Shown here piece by piece: positions 42,101 to 49,000 of a stretch of DNA of 64,000 nt. The position numbers were made by a program, and so were the translations under genes. The notes below the pieces were generated by a model, which was not told where the DNA came from, did no database searches, and saw nothing but the letters and a program-made list of their open reading frames with translations. How positions within the stretch are numbered: position 1 is the first letter of the stretch; every line of letters begins with the position of its first letter. Source of the DNA: Pseudomonas sp. CC120222-01a (GTDB lineage Bacteria > Pseudomonadota > Gammaproteobacteria > Pseudomonadales > Pseudomonadaceae); contig NZ_QEQQ01000004.1 in the NCBI RefSeq assembly GCF_003097235.1, positions 262,649-326,648 of the forward strand, written 5' to 3'.

Positions 42101-43069
42101 GCTCCCGCAGGGACCGCGTACGCCTTGCGGCGCGTGTTGTGCAGCGGCGAAGCCTTGCCCGGCAGCCTGGTCCGCCGTTTCCACACACAACTTCCCACTG
42201 TCGAGCTGCACAACCTCTACGGCCCCACCGAAGCTGCCGTGGACGTCAGCGCCTGGCACTGCCTGACCGCACCCGACAACACCCCAATCGGCAAACCGAT
42301 CGCCAACACCGCCCTCTACGTGCTCGACAGCCAGGGCCAACCGGTGCCGCAAGGCGTGGCCGGCGAGCTGTTCATCGGCGGCGTGCAGGTCGCCCGCGGC
42401 TACCTCAACCGCGCCGAACTCACCGCCGAACGCTTCTTCGACGACCCGTTCCGCCCAGGCGGGCGGCTGTACCGCACAGGCGACCTCGCACGCCACCTGC
42501 CGGACGGCAATATCGAATACCTGGGCCGCAACGACGACCAGGTGAAAATCCGCGGCCTGCGCATCGAACTGGGCGAGATTCAGGCCGGCCTCACCGCCAT
42601 CGATGGCATCAAGGAAGCGGTAGTAATCGCCCGCGACCAGCGCCTGATTGCGTACTACACCGGCGACCCGCAATCCACAGAAACCCTGCGCACGGCACTG
42701 CTCGCGCACCTGCCGGAATTCATGGTCCCGGCGCTGTTCATGCACCTGAACGCCTTGCCGCTAAGCCCCAACGGCAAGCTCGACCGCAAGGCATTGCCCC
42801 AGCCCGATGCGATTCAGGATCGCCCTTATGAAGCCCCGCAGGGCGACACCGAAACCCTGCTGGCCACCATCTGGTGCGAACTGCTGGGCGTCGAGCAGGT
42901 AAGCCGCCACGACAACTTCTTCGAACTGGGCGGCCATTCGCTATTGGCAGTGACCCTGACCTCGCGCTTGCGCGAACAAGGCCTGGAAGCTGACGTTCGC
43001 GCACTGTTCGACCAACCGACCCTGGCCGGCTATGCAGCCATCACAGACAGAATGGAGATCGTCCTGTGA
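30149..43069 (+). CDS. Lipopeptide NRPS, second subunit (modules 3-6: Leu, Leu, Gln, Ser)
   Basis: 4306 residues. An N-terminal TubC-type docking domain (about 1-52) is followed by four C-A-T modules. Carrier serines: 1065, 2124, 3180, 4264. Condensation His pairs: 228, 1287, 2332, 3388. All four condensation domains carry the dual condensation/epimerisation signature (L-Y-x-H-L-S-x...D-P-Y). Pocket codes: module 3 D-A-W-F-L-G-N-V-V (Leu), module 4 the same (Leu), module 5 D-A-W-Q-V-G-V-V-D (Gln), module 6 D-V-W-H-L-S-L-V-D (Ser). REP sequence is translated within the condensation domains of modules 5 (near residue 2293) and 6 (near 3349), and a REP pair adds about 32 residues in the module 6 adenylation domain (about 3959-3988). 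Putisolvin synthetase PsoB has seven modules; this has four. The stop overlaps the next start (GTGA). Confidence 0.95.
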   Translation: MLFSELMAALSTHAIRLQREDQDLIVLGDDEALDDTLWEALSRHKPALLEMLAERDDDWLSPAFRITPDMLPLVQLDQQAIDRIVASVPGGAANVQDIYPLAPLQQGMLYQHLSAVDGDPYLAQVQLRFASKVHLEAFAEALQWAIQRHDILRTALHWEYLDEPVQVVWREATLVRDAIEADGEDALAQLCARFDPHHYRLDLRQAPLMQLVHARGVGEQWVALLMFHHVVMDHTALDIVRREIQAHLAGESTQLPAPMPFRNVLAAARQALDEQAHERFFREMLNDIDEPTLAFGVPDKGPQPLEQARLTLPSELSLRLRHQARQLGVSPATVLHLGFARLLGQLSARQAVVFGSVLLGRMTTGEGGEQALGMFINTLPLRIDLGGLGVRDALLATHKRLSALLGHEQASLALAQRCSGVAAPAPLFNSMLNYRHSAAGDAAEIIPVAPGIDIVGAEERTDYPLTVSVDDLGDDLRLTVQSLPQWGAARLSGQFGQVLASLVEALEHAPETPLQNLAVLPQAEREQVLEQFNRTAQAYPQGLTVHALVEAQAARTPEACALLQDGLALSYGELNRRANQLAQRMIERGVKPGNRVALCLPRSAERLVGLLAVLKAGAAYVPVDPAYPAERIAYLLEDSQPALVLANSAIAGLPPIPRLDLDQAEAFSVNASNPHLPELDAQHLAYVVYTSGSTGQPKGVMIEHQTLANLVHWHCQAFELAAGSHSSSVAGFGFDALAWEVWPTLCAGATLHLPPAHIGNEHVDELLDWWLAQPLQVSFLPTPVAEQALRRDRQHPTLRTLLVGGDRLRTFERDPGFALVNNYGPTETTVVATSGQVIANGALHIGQPIANTRVYVLDEGLQPLPVGVTGELFIGGAQVARGYFNRPELTAERFFDDPFNPGGRMYRSGDLVRWNADGTLDYLGRNDDQVKIRGVRVELGEIEAAVAAWPAVDDAVVLVREGRLLAWYTETAPVDPELLRQALQASLPAHMLPWAFIRLDELPLTSHGKLDRRALPDPDGALLAGQAYEAPQGDTEAAMAVIWAEVLGVERVGRHDNFFELGGHSLLAVTLVERLRKAGLVIDVRVLFAQPTVAALASATATGETAKVPANRVPQGAARITPDMLSLIDLDQASIDAIVATVPCGAANVQDIYPLAPLQEGILYHHLSAEQGDPYLLQTRLAFDSVERLLAWAGALQQVIDRHDILRTAVHWQGLAQPLQVVWRAAELAVCEVDDLADEPGVSRIEQLHARFDARRHRLDLGQAPLTRLYYSLDPANHQVVAILLFHHLTLDHTAMDVVAREMRALLFAQGESLPAAVPYRNYVAQARLADPASQEAFFREMLADVDEPTLPLGLADVQGDGRNIDSAFLALEADLSLRLRSQARQLGVSAASLMHLAWARVLGVLANRADVVFGTVLMGRLQGGEGADRALGMFINTLPLRVDTRAGVHAAVRATHRSLSALLGHEHAPLALAQRCSGVAASVPLFSALLNYRHSAADAPREGEGIWEGVRLLGGEERSNYPLTLSVNDLGEGFSFSVLAVKGIGAARVTQWMANTLTQLLQALESGQQATVDSLPIIDEAARQQLLGSFNAMAQAYPQGHTVHALIEAQAARAPEATALCQGDQALSYGDLNLRANRLAHRLIEQGVQCGDRVALCLPRSIERLIGLLAVLKSGAAYVPVDPTYPQARIAYLLADSAPTLVLADSTIDGLPVELTRLDLDQPVSWHSVDSNPQVPGLDAHQLAYVVYTSGSTGQPKGVMIEHQTLANLVHWHCQAFALGAGERTSSVAGFGFDAMAWEVWPALCAGATLHLPPAHIGNEHVEELLDWWLEQPLKVSFLPTPVAEQALRRQRQHPTLRTLLIGGDRLRQFDRDPGFALVNNYGPTETTVVATSGAVLPGGALHIGQPIANTRVYVLDERRQPVPVGVTGELYIGGGQVARGYFNRPQLTEERFLADPFSRLAGARMYRSGDLVRWNADGSLDYLGRNDDQVKIRGMRVELGEIEAAMAAQPGIEHAVVLVRGERLLAWFTEATAVDLDALRQALQASLPAHMLPHAFMRLEQLPLTSHGKLDRRALPEPDWAEQGYVAPLGETERAIAATWAEVLGVERVGRHDNFFELGGHSLLAVTLIERLRQQDLNTDVRVLFGQPTVAALAAALGKGRQVVVPENRIAPGCSQITPDLLPLIELDQASIERIVATVPGGAANVQDIYPLAPLQEGILYHHLSATGADPYLLQWRVDFDSLARLQAFAGALDKVIARHDVLRTAVLWDGLRQPVQVVWRQVPGTVLARCGSGRAREAGDTALDLGRAPLIRLIYSETAGPLEATLQFHHIALDHTAMKGVLDEIRDHLRGQQPTRPPVPYRNYVAQARLAISEAEHEAFFRAELGDIDEPTLPYGLSDLQGHADGFELATVQLASSHYQRLRQQAQQLGVSAASLLHLAWARLVAATSGRDSVVFGTVLLGRLQGGAGADHGLGMFINTLPLRLDLDGLGVREGVRLTHERLSALLVHEHASLALAQRCSGVAAPTPLFSAMLNYRHGASASEQQAQREALEGIQALPSGGHGNYPLSVNVDDLGDGLRMTAQVTAQVGAQRVCEQLLQVLLGLLDALEHQPQLALQHLPVLAPQERQQLLVEANATGHPHDLQQPLQRLFEAQVRRTPDALALVAEEGELSYRQLDEQANRLAHHLIALGVQPDDRVAICIERGLTLVVGLLAILKAGGAYVPVDPGYPAERIRHMLEDSAPQALLVHAATRDVARHAVQLDLDRPNWNDRPISNPRVTGLTAQHLAYVIYTSGSTGVPKGVMVEHRNVVNLMHWSQRLCASAGSVLHKTPISFDASVWELFWPLCSGLRLVLARPDGQRDGQYLAQLIQHQRVNVVQFVPALLQQFLEQEQSADCSSLSDIVCGGGELTQALAALVRQRLPGVRLHNVYGPTETTVDCSVWTLEPEDELPRGSLPIGRPIDNTALYVLDHHDQPVPWGVAGHLHIGGAGVTRGYLGLAQQQAERFIDSPFVAGDRLYRSGDLVRQRVDGSLEFLGRNDQQVKIRGLRIEPGEIEACLTRIAGVREAVVLAFDARLVAYHTGEPHAADTLRQALLTQLPDYMVPAQYIHLDQLPLTPNGKLDRKALPAPDATLQQRAFEAPQGSTETLLAAIWSELLGVERVGRHDNFFELGGHSLLAVSLTARLRLQGLQVDVRTLFGQPTIAALAATLGHDQQVEVPENRIPAGCRHITPALLSLIDLDQASIDRIVASVPGGAANVQDIYPLAPLQEGILYHHLSAAEHDPYVLYSRLRFANLERLQAFASALDQVVARHDVLRTAVLWEGLPQPVQVVWRQVPGTVLARCGSGRAREAGDTALDLGRAPLIRLVYSETAGPLEATLQFHHIVLDHTALEVVGEELQGFLQGAPAPAHAPVPYRNYVAQARLGISQAEYEAFFRTQLADIDAPTLPFGLSDVQGDGRDMQEVKLTLSSTLATRLRHQARVLGISVASLFHLAWARLLGAASGQDRVVFGTVLLGRLQGGEGAERALGMFINTLPLRIDLGGVTLREAAHATHQRLSALLAHEHASLALAQRCSGVAAPLPLFSAMLNYRHGAEANAEQRKAWQGIEVLDGQERTNYPLSLNVDDLGEGFRLVAMTPAEVGAARICGQMNQVLAAMVEALEHEPELLLQRLPVLEAEERQRVLVDFNDTAVDYNLEQTLHGLIEAQVARTPDALAVRAEEGELSYRQLNEQANRLAHYLIALGVKPDDRVAICVERGLSMVVGLLAILKAGGAYVPVDPDYPAERVRHMLTDSAPVAVLVHGATRHVPDAGQIIDLDQPSWNDQPASNPEIAGLTPRHLAYVIYTSGSTGLPKGVMNEHAGVVNRLLWMQDAYQLGADDVVLQKTPFSFDVSVWEFLWPLQTGARLVMARPGGHRDPEYLRQVIRIEGITTLHFVPSMLDVFLSSAAPTAPPVGAALAANTGEAGAINRVGFFAGEPAPAGTAYALRRVLCSGEALPGSLVRRFHTQLPTVELHNLYGPTEAAVDVSAWHCLTAPDNTPIGKPIANTALYVLDSQGQPVPQGVAGELFIGGVQVARGYLNRAELTAERFFDDPFRPGGRLYRTGDLARHLPDGNIEYLGRNDDQVKIRGLRIELGEIQAGLTAIDGIKEAVVIARDQRLIAYYTGDPQSTETLRTALLAHLPEFMVPALFMHLNALPLSPNGKLDRKALPQPDAIQDRPYEAPQGDTETLLATIWCELLGVEQVSRHDNFFELGGHSLLAVTLTSRLREQGLEADVRALFDQPTLAGYAAITDRMEIVL
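37025..37053 (+). repeat. REP unit translated within the module 5 condensation domain
   Basis: The sequence TGTGGGAGCGGGC-GAGC-CCGCG is a single REP unit read in frame, giving the residues C-G-S-G-R-A-R-E-A. It lies between the W-R-Q strand and the A-P-L-I-R-L strand of the condensation domain, about 40 residues before the catalytic His pair, a region that varies in length among the cluster's other condensation domains. Confidence 0.85.
40193..40221 (+). repeat. REP unit translated within the module 6 condensation domain
   Basis: The same REP unit and flanks as at 37025-37053, at the equivalent position. About 140 bp around it is almost identical between the two modules, so the second copy arose by duplication or gene conversion. 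Confidence 0.85.
42023..42112 (+). repeat. REP pair translated within the module 6 (Ser) adenylation domain
   Basis: A complete inverted REP pair: CCTGTGGGAGCGG... at the left and TTCGCGGGTGAACCCGCTCC... at the right, with an AACACCGGCGAAGCCGGTG spacer. It keeps the reading frame and adds about 32 residues between F-V-P-S-M-L (pocket position 278) and R-R-V-L-C-S-G (positions 299-301). Confidence 0.9.
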
Positions 43070-46000
43070 GTATCAACCAACTCTTGGCCACACTTTCGGC
43101 CAACAACGTGCAGCTGGCGCTCAAGGACGGCCAGCTGGTGGTCCAGGGCAACCGCCAGGCGCTGACCGATGCCGCTCTGGTGGCGCGCCTGCGTGAGCAC
43201 AAGCCGGCGCTGGTGGCGCTGATCGAAAGCGGAGAATACGTGGCCGTGAAACAGGGCGCGGTCAGCGTACCGGACAACCTGATCCCGCCTGACTGCAGGC
43301 GGATCACCCCGGCGCTGGTCAACCTGGTCGAGCTGGACCAGGACACCCTCGACCGCCTGGTCGCCGAAATACCCGGCGGCGCTGCCAATGTCCAGGACAT
43401 CTACCCGCTGGCGCCCCTGCAGCAAGGCATGCTGTTCCACCACGCCAGCGCCCACGGGCACGACCCCTACGTGATGCAGGCGCGCTTCGTGTTCGCCAGC
43501 GAAGCACGCCTGCAGGCGTTCGCCGAAGCCCTGCGCGGGGTGGTTGCACGGCACGATATCCTGCGTACCTCGGTGCACTGGGAGGGCCTGGAAACGCCAC
43601 TGCAGGTGGTCTGGCGCCAGGCTGATCTGCCAGTGCTCGAACTGCCTGCCGACGATCCTGGCCGCGCCTGGCTCGACCTGACCCAGGCACCGCTGATCCG
43701 CCTGCTGCGCGAGGCGCCAGAGGCTGATGGCAGGCTCAGTGCCACCTTGCAGTTCCACCATATCGCCATGGACCACAGCGCCCTGGAGGTGGTGCGTCAC
43801 GAACTGATCGCCTTCCTCACCGGCGAAGATCAACAGCTGGGCGCGCCGGTGCCGTTTCGCAACTACGTGGCCCAGGCCGTACTCGGCATCAGCGAGGCGC
43901 AGCACGAGGCGTTCTTCCGCGACATGCTTGGTGACATCGACGAAGCGAACTTGGCCTATGGCATCCAGGATGTGCAGGGCGAAGGCGACAGTCACCACGA
44001 GCACGCCATCGACCTGCCGCTTGCCCTGTGCCAGCGCCTGCGCGCCCATGCCCGCCACCTTGGCGTGAGCGTCGCCAGCGTGTTTCACCTGGCCTGGGGG
44101 CGGGTGCTGGGGGGGCTGACCGGGCGCGAGCGGGTAGTGTTCGGTACCGTGCTGATGGGCCGCCTGCTCGGTGCCGAGGCCACCGACCGGGCGCTGGGGA
44201 TCTTCATCAACACCCTGCCGCTGCGGGTCGATCTGGGCGACAGCGACCTGCCGACGGCGATCCGCGCCACGCACCAGCGCCTGAGTGCGCTGATGCGCCA
44301 TGAGCATGCGCCCCTGGCCCTGGCCCAGCGTTGCAGCGGCGTGGCGGCCCCGGCGCCGCTGTTCAATGCACTGCTCAACTATCGCCACAGCGCAGTGGGC
44401 GCTGCCGAACCACGGCGAGCGGCACTGGCCGGTATCGATATCGTCGACTCTGCCGAGGCCAGCAACTACCCGTTGACCTTGAGTGTCGATGACCTCGGCG
44501 AAGCCTTCCGCCTGACCCTGCTGGCCAGCGCCGAGGTGCCCGCCGAGCGTGTCTGCGCCTATCTGCAGCAGACGCTGGAAAGCCTGCTGCAGAGCCCCGA
44601 GGCCCAGGTGCTGGCGCTGCCGATGCTGCCGCACAGCGAGCGCCATGCACTGCTGGAAGGGTTCAATGACTACTCCACCGGCTTCGAAGCGACGCTGACC
44701 CTGCATCAGCGCATCGAAAACCAGGCTCAAGCGCACCCGGACACGATCGCCGCCACCTGCGCCGATCAGGCATTGAGCTACGCCGAGCTCAACCGCCAGG
44801 CCAATGCCCTGGCCCACCGGCTGATCGCACTGGGCGTGGGCCCCGATGACCGTGTGGCGCTGGTCGCCCGTCGAGGGTTGGAGACCTTGGTCGGGTTGCT
44901 GGCCGTGCTCAAGGCCGGCGCCGGCTATGTGCCCATCGACCCGGCGCACCCGGATGAGCGGGTACATTACCTGCTGGGTGACAGCGCCCCCGTGGTGGTG
45001 CTCACCCAGCAGGCGCTGCGCGGGCGGCTGGGGGCTGTCGAGGTGCCGGTGCTGCTGCTGGACCAGCCAGACTGGCCCAGCCATGCCAGCAACCCGACTG
45101 TGGCGACACTGGGTAGTCGTCACCTGGCCTACGTGGTCTACACCTCAGGCTCTACCGGCCAGCCCAAAGGGGTAATGGTCGAGCACCGCACCGTCAACAA
45201 CCTGGTCGACTGGCATTGCCGTGCCTTCGACCTGTGCCACGGTCGCCACACCTCCTGCCTGGCCGGTTTCGGCTTCGATGCCATGGCCTGGGAAGTCTGG
45301 CCGGCGTTGTGTGCGGGGGCCACGCTGCACCTGGCGCCGGCCGCCGAAGGCCATGAAGACCTCGATGCCATGCTCGCCTGGTGGCGCAACCAGCCACTGG
45401 ACGTGAGCTTTCTGCCCACGCCAGTGGCTGAATATGCCTTCAGCCACCAGCTCGAACACCCGACCCTGCGCACCCTGCTGATCGGCGGCGACCGCTTGCG
45501 CCAGTTCACCCGGACCCAGCGCTTTGCCGTGGTCAACAACTACGGCCCGACCGAAACCACGGTGGTGGCCAGCTCCGGCGTGGTCGAGGCGGGCGGGGTG
45601 CTGCACATTGGCCGGCCGGTGGACAACGCGCGTCTGTACGTGCTCGACGAGCAGCGCCAACCGGTGGCGCTGGGCGTGCCGGGCGAACTGTACATCGGGG
45701 GTGCCGGTGTGGCCCGGGGCTACCTGAACCGCCCCGAGCTGACCGCCGAACGCTTTCTCGATGACCCCTTCTGCGCCGGTGGTCGCCTGTACCGCAGCGG
45801 CGATCTGGTGCGTTGGCTGGCCGATGGCACCCTCGAGTACCTGGGGCGCAACGATGACCAGGTGAAGATCCGCGGGGTGCGCATCGAACTGGGCGAGATC
45901 GAGAGCCGCCTGGCCAGCCTGCCGGGTATCAACGAGGCCGTGGTGCTGGCCCGTGAGGACCAACCGGGGCAGCCGCGCCTGGTGGCGTACTTCACCCCCC

Positions 46001-49000
46001 AGCCCGACGTCGAGGCGGCAACCCCGGAGGGCCTGCGTGCACAGCTGCAGGCGCACCTGCCGGAATACATGGTGCCGGTGGCCTTCGTCGAACTGTCGGC
46101 ATTGCCGCTGACGGCCAATGGCAAGCTCGACCGCCGTGCCTTGCCCAGGCCCGAGCGTTCGGCACTGTTCGAGCAGGGCTATGAGGCCCCCGAGGGCGAA
46201 CTGGAGCAGGCGCTGGCGCAGATTTGGGCCGAACTGCTGCAAGTCGAGCGGGTGGGGCGGCGTGACCACTTCTTTGCCTTGGGCGGGCATTCGCTGTTGG
46301 CCATGCGCATGGTTTCACAGGTGCGCCTGCGCCTGGGCGTGGAACTGACCCTGGCCGAGCTGTTCGCCAATGCCGAACTGGCGGCAGTCGCCGGGGTGCT
46401 GGCGGGAGCAGGGCGCAGCGCGTTGCCGGCGATCGTGCCGGTCCCCCGCGAGCAGCCACTGCCCATGTCCTTCGCCCAGCAACGGCTGTGGTTCCTGGCG
46501 CAGATGGACGGCGGCAACCAGGCCTACAACGTGCCACTGGCCCTGGGCCTGCGCGGGCCGCTGGATGACGACGCCCTGGAATGTGCGCTGCTGCGCATCG
46601 TCGAGCGCCATGAAACCCTGCGCAGCCATTTCGTGCCGCGCGACGACAGCGCCGAGGTGATCATTGGCACCAGCGCGGGCGCGGGCTGGTTCCAACGCGA
46701 AGAGATTGGCCCGGATGCCTTGCCCGGCAAGCTGCGCGAAGAGGCCGGCAGGCCCTTCGACCTGGCCCACGGGCCGCTGTTGCGGGCGCGGCTGCTGCGC
46801 CTGGACGCCGAGCACCATGTGCTGGCACTGACCGTGCACCATATCGTGGCCGACGGCTGGTCGCTGGGGGTACTGACGCGCGAGCTGAGCGCCCTGTATC
46901 CGGCCCTGCGCCAAGGCCTGGAAGACCCGTTGCCGGCACTGGCCATCCAGTATGGCGACTACGCGGTGTGGCAGCGGCGCTGGCTGGCCGGCGAGCAGTT
47001 GCAGCGCCAGGCCGATTACTGGCGCGAGGCGCTGGACGGCGCGCCGAGCCTGTTGAAACTGCCAAGCGACCGGCCACGGCCCGAGCGCCAGGACTTCGCC
47101 GGGTCCAGCCTGCCCGTGCAGCTGGACCCGCGCCTTGCGGCGGGGCTGCGCACCCTGGCCCAGCGCCATGGGGTGACCTTGTACATGGCCGTGCTGGGCG
47201 CCTGGGCCACCTTGCTGGCCAGGCTGTCCGGGCAACAGGAGGTGGTGATCGGCTGCCCGGTGGCCGGCCGTGGCCACGCTGAGCTCGAGGCGCTCGCGGG
47301 GTTGTTCGTCAATACCCTGGCCATCCGCCTCGACAGCGGCTCAGCCGCCACTGCCGAGGCGTTGCTCGAACAGGTCAAGGCCCGGGTGCTGGCGGCCCAG
47401 GCGCATCAGGACCTGCCGTTCGAACAGGTGGTCGAGATCGTCCGGCCGGCCCGCAGCCTTGGTCACACGCCGTTGTTCCAGGCGACCTTGAACTGGCAGG
47501 CGACCCAGGGCGCTGCCTTGCAGCTGCCAGGTTTGCAGCTTGAAGCCGTGGCACAGGCCGCGCAGGTGGCCAAGTTCGACCTCACCCTGAACCTGGGGGA
47601 ACATGGCGACGTCGTGGCTGGCAGCCTCGAATATGCCACGGCGTTGTTCGACGAGATCACCGCGCAGCGCTATCTCGGTTACTTGCAAACCTTGCTGTGG
47701 GCCATGGTTGGCAACGACCAGGCGCCGCTGGAGCAGGTCGAGCTGATTGGCGAGGACGAGCGCCAGGCGCTGCTGCACACGTTCAATGCCACGACGGCGG
47801 ATTACCCGCGCGACCTCAGCGTCGCCCAGCTGTTCGAGCAGCGTGCAGCCTGCCACCCACTGGCCCTGGCGGCAGTACATGGCGAGCAGGCGCTGAGCTA
47901 TGGCGAACTCAACCTGCAGGCCAACCGCCTGGCCCATTACCTGATCGCCGAAGGCGTCGCACCTGGCGCCTGCGTGGCGATCCTGCTGCCGCGCTCGCTG
48001 CCCTTGCTGGTGTCGCAACTGGCGGTGCTCAAGTGTGCGGCAGTGTATGTGCCGCTGGATGTGCATGCCCCGGTCGAGCGCCAGGGTTTCATGGTCGAAG
48101 ACTGCCAGGCTGTGCTGCTGCTGACCCTGGCCGCGACTCAGGCAGACTTCCCGGTGCGTCGCCTGGACCTCGACACGCTGACGCTCGACCCGCAAGCCGG
48201 GCATGATCCGGGCCTCGCGCAGGATGCCGGCGGCGCCGCCTACGTGATGTACACCTCAGGCACCACTGGCCAGCCGAAGGGCGTGTGCGTGCCGCACCGT
48301 GGCATCGCCCGCCTGGTGCTGAACAATGGATATGCCGACTTCAATGCCCAGGACCGCATCGCCTTTGCCTCCAACCCGGCGTTCGATGCCAGCACCATGG
48401 ACGTCTGGGGCGCGCTGCTCAATGGCGGACAGGTGAGGGTGGTCGATCACCAGACGCTGATCGACCCTCAGCGTTTCGCCAGGGCACTGGCGGAGGACGG
48501 CATCACCGTGCTGTTCCTGACCACGGCGCTGTTCAACCAGTACGTGCAGCTGCTGCCTGAGGCGCTGGCTGGACTGCGCATCCTCATCAGCGGCGGCGAG
48601 CGTGCCGAGCCTGCTGCCTTCCGCGCCATGCTGGAGCGGGCGCCGGGCTTGCGCCTGATCAATGGCTACGGGCCGACCGAGACCACGACCTTTGCAGTGG
48701 CATGTGCCGTTGAGGGGCTGGCGCCCAATGCGACTCAGGTGCCGATTGGCCGCCCCATCGGCAATACCCAGGTCTATGTGCTCGATGCCCATCGCCAGCT
48801 GGTGCCGTGTGGGGTGGTCGGCGAGCTGTACATCGGCGGCGACGGCGTGGCTGTGGGTTACCTGAATCGCCCTGAACTCACCGCCGAACGCTTCATCGAC
48901 GACCCGTTCAGCCAGCGCCCCGGGGCCAGGCTCTACCGCACCGGCGACCTGGTGCGCTGGCAGCCTGACGGCCAGCTGGAATGCCTGGGCCGCAATGATG

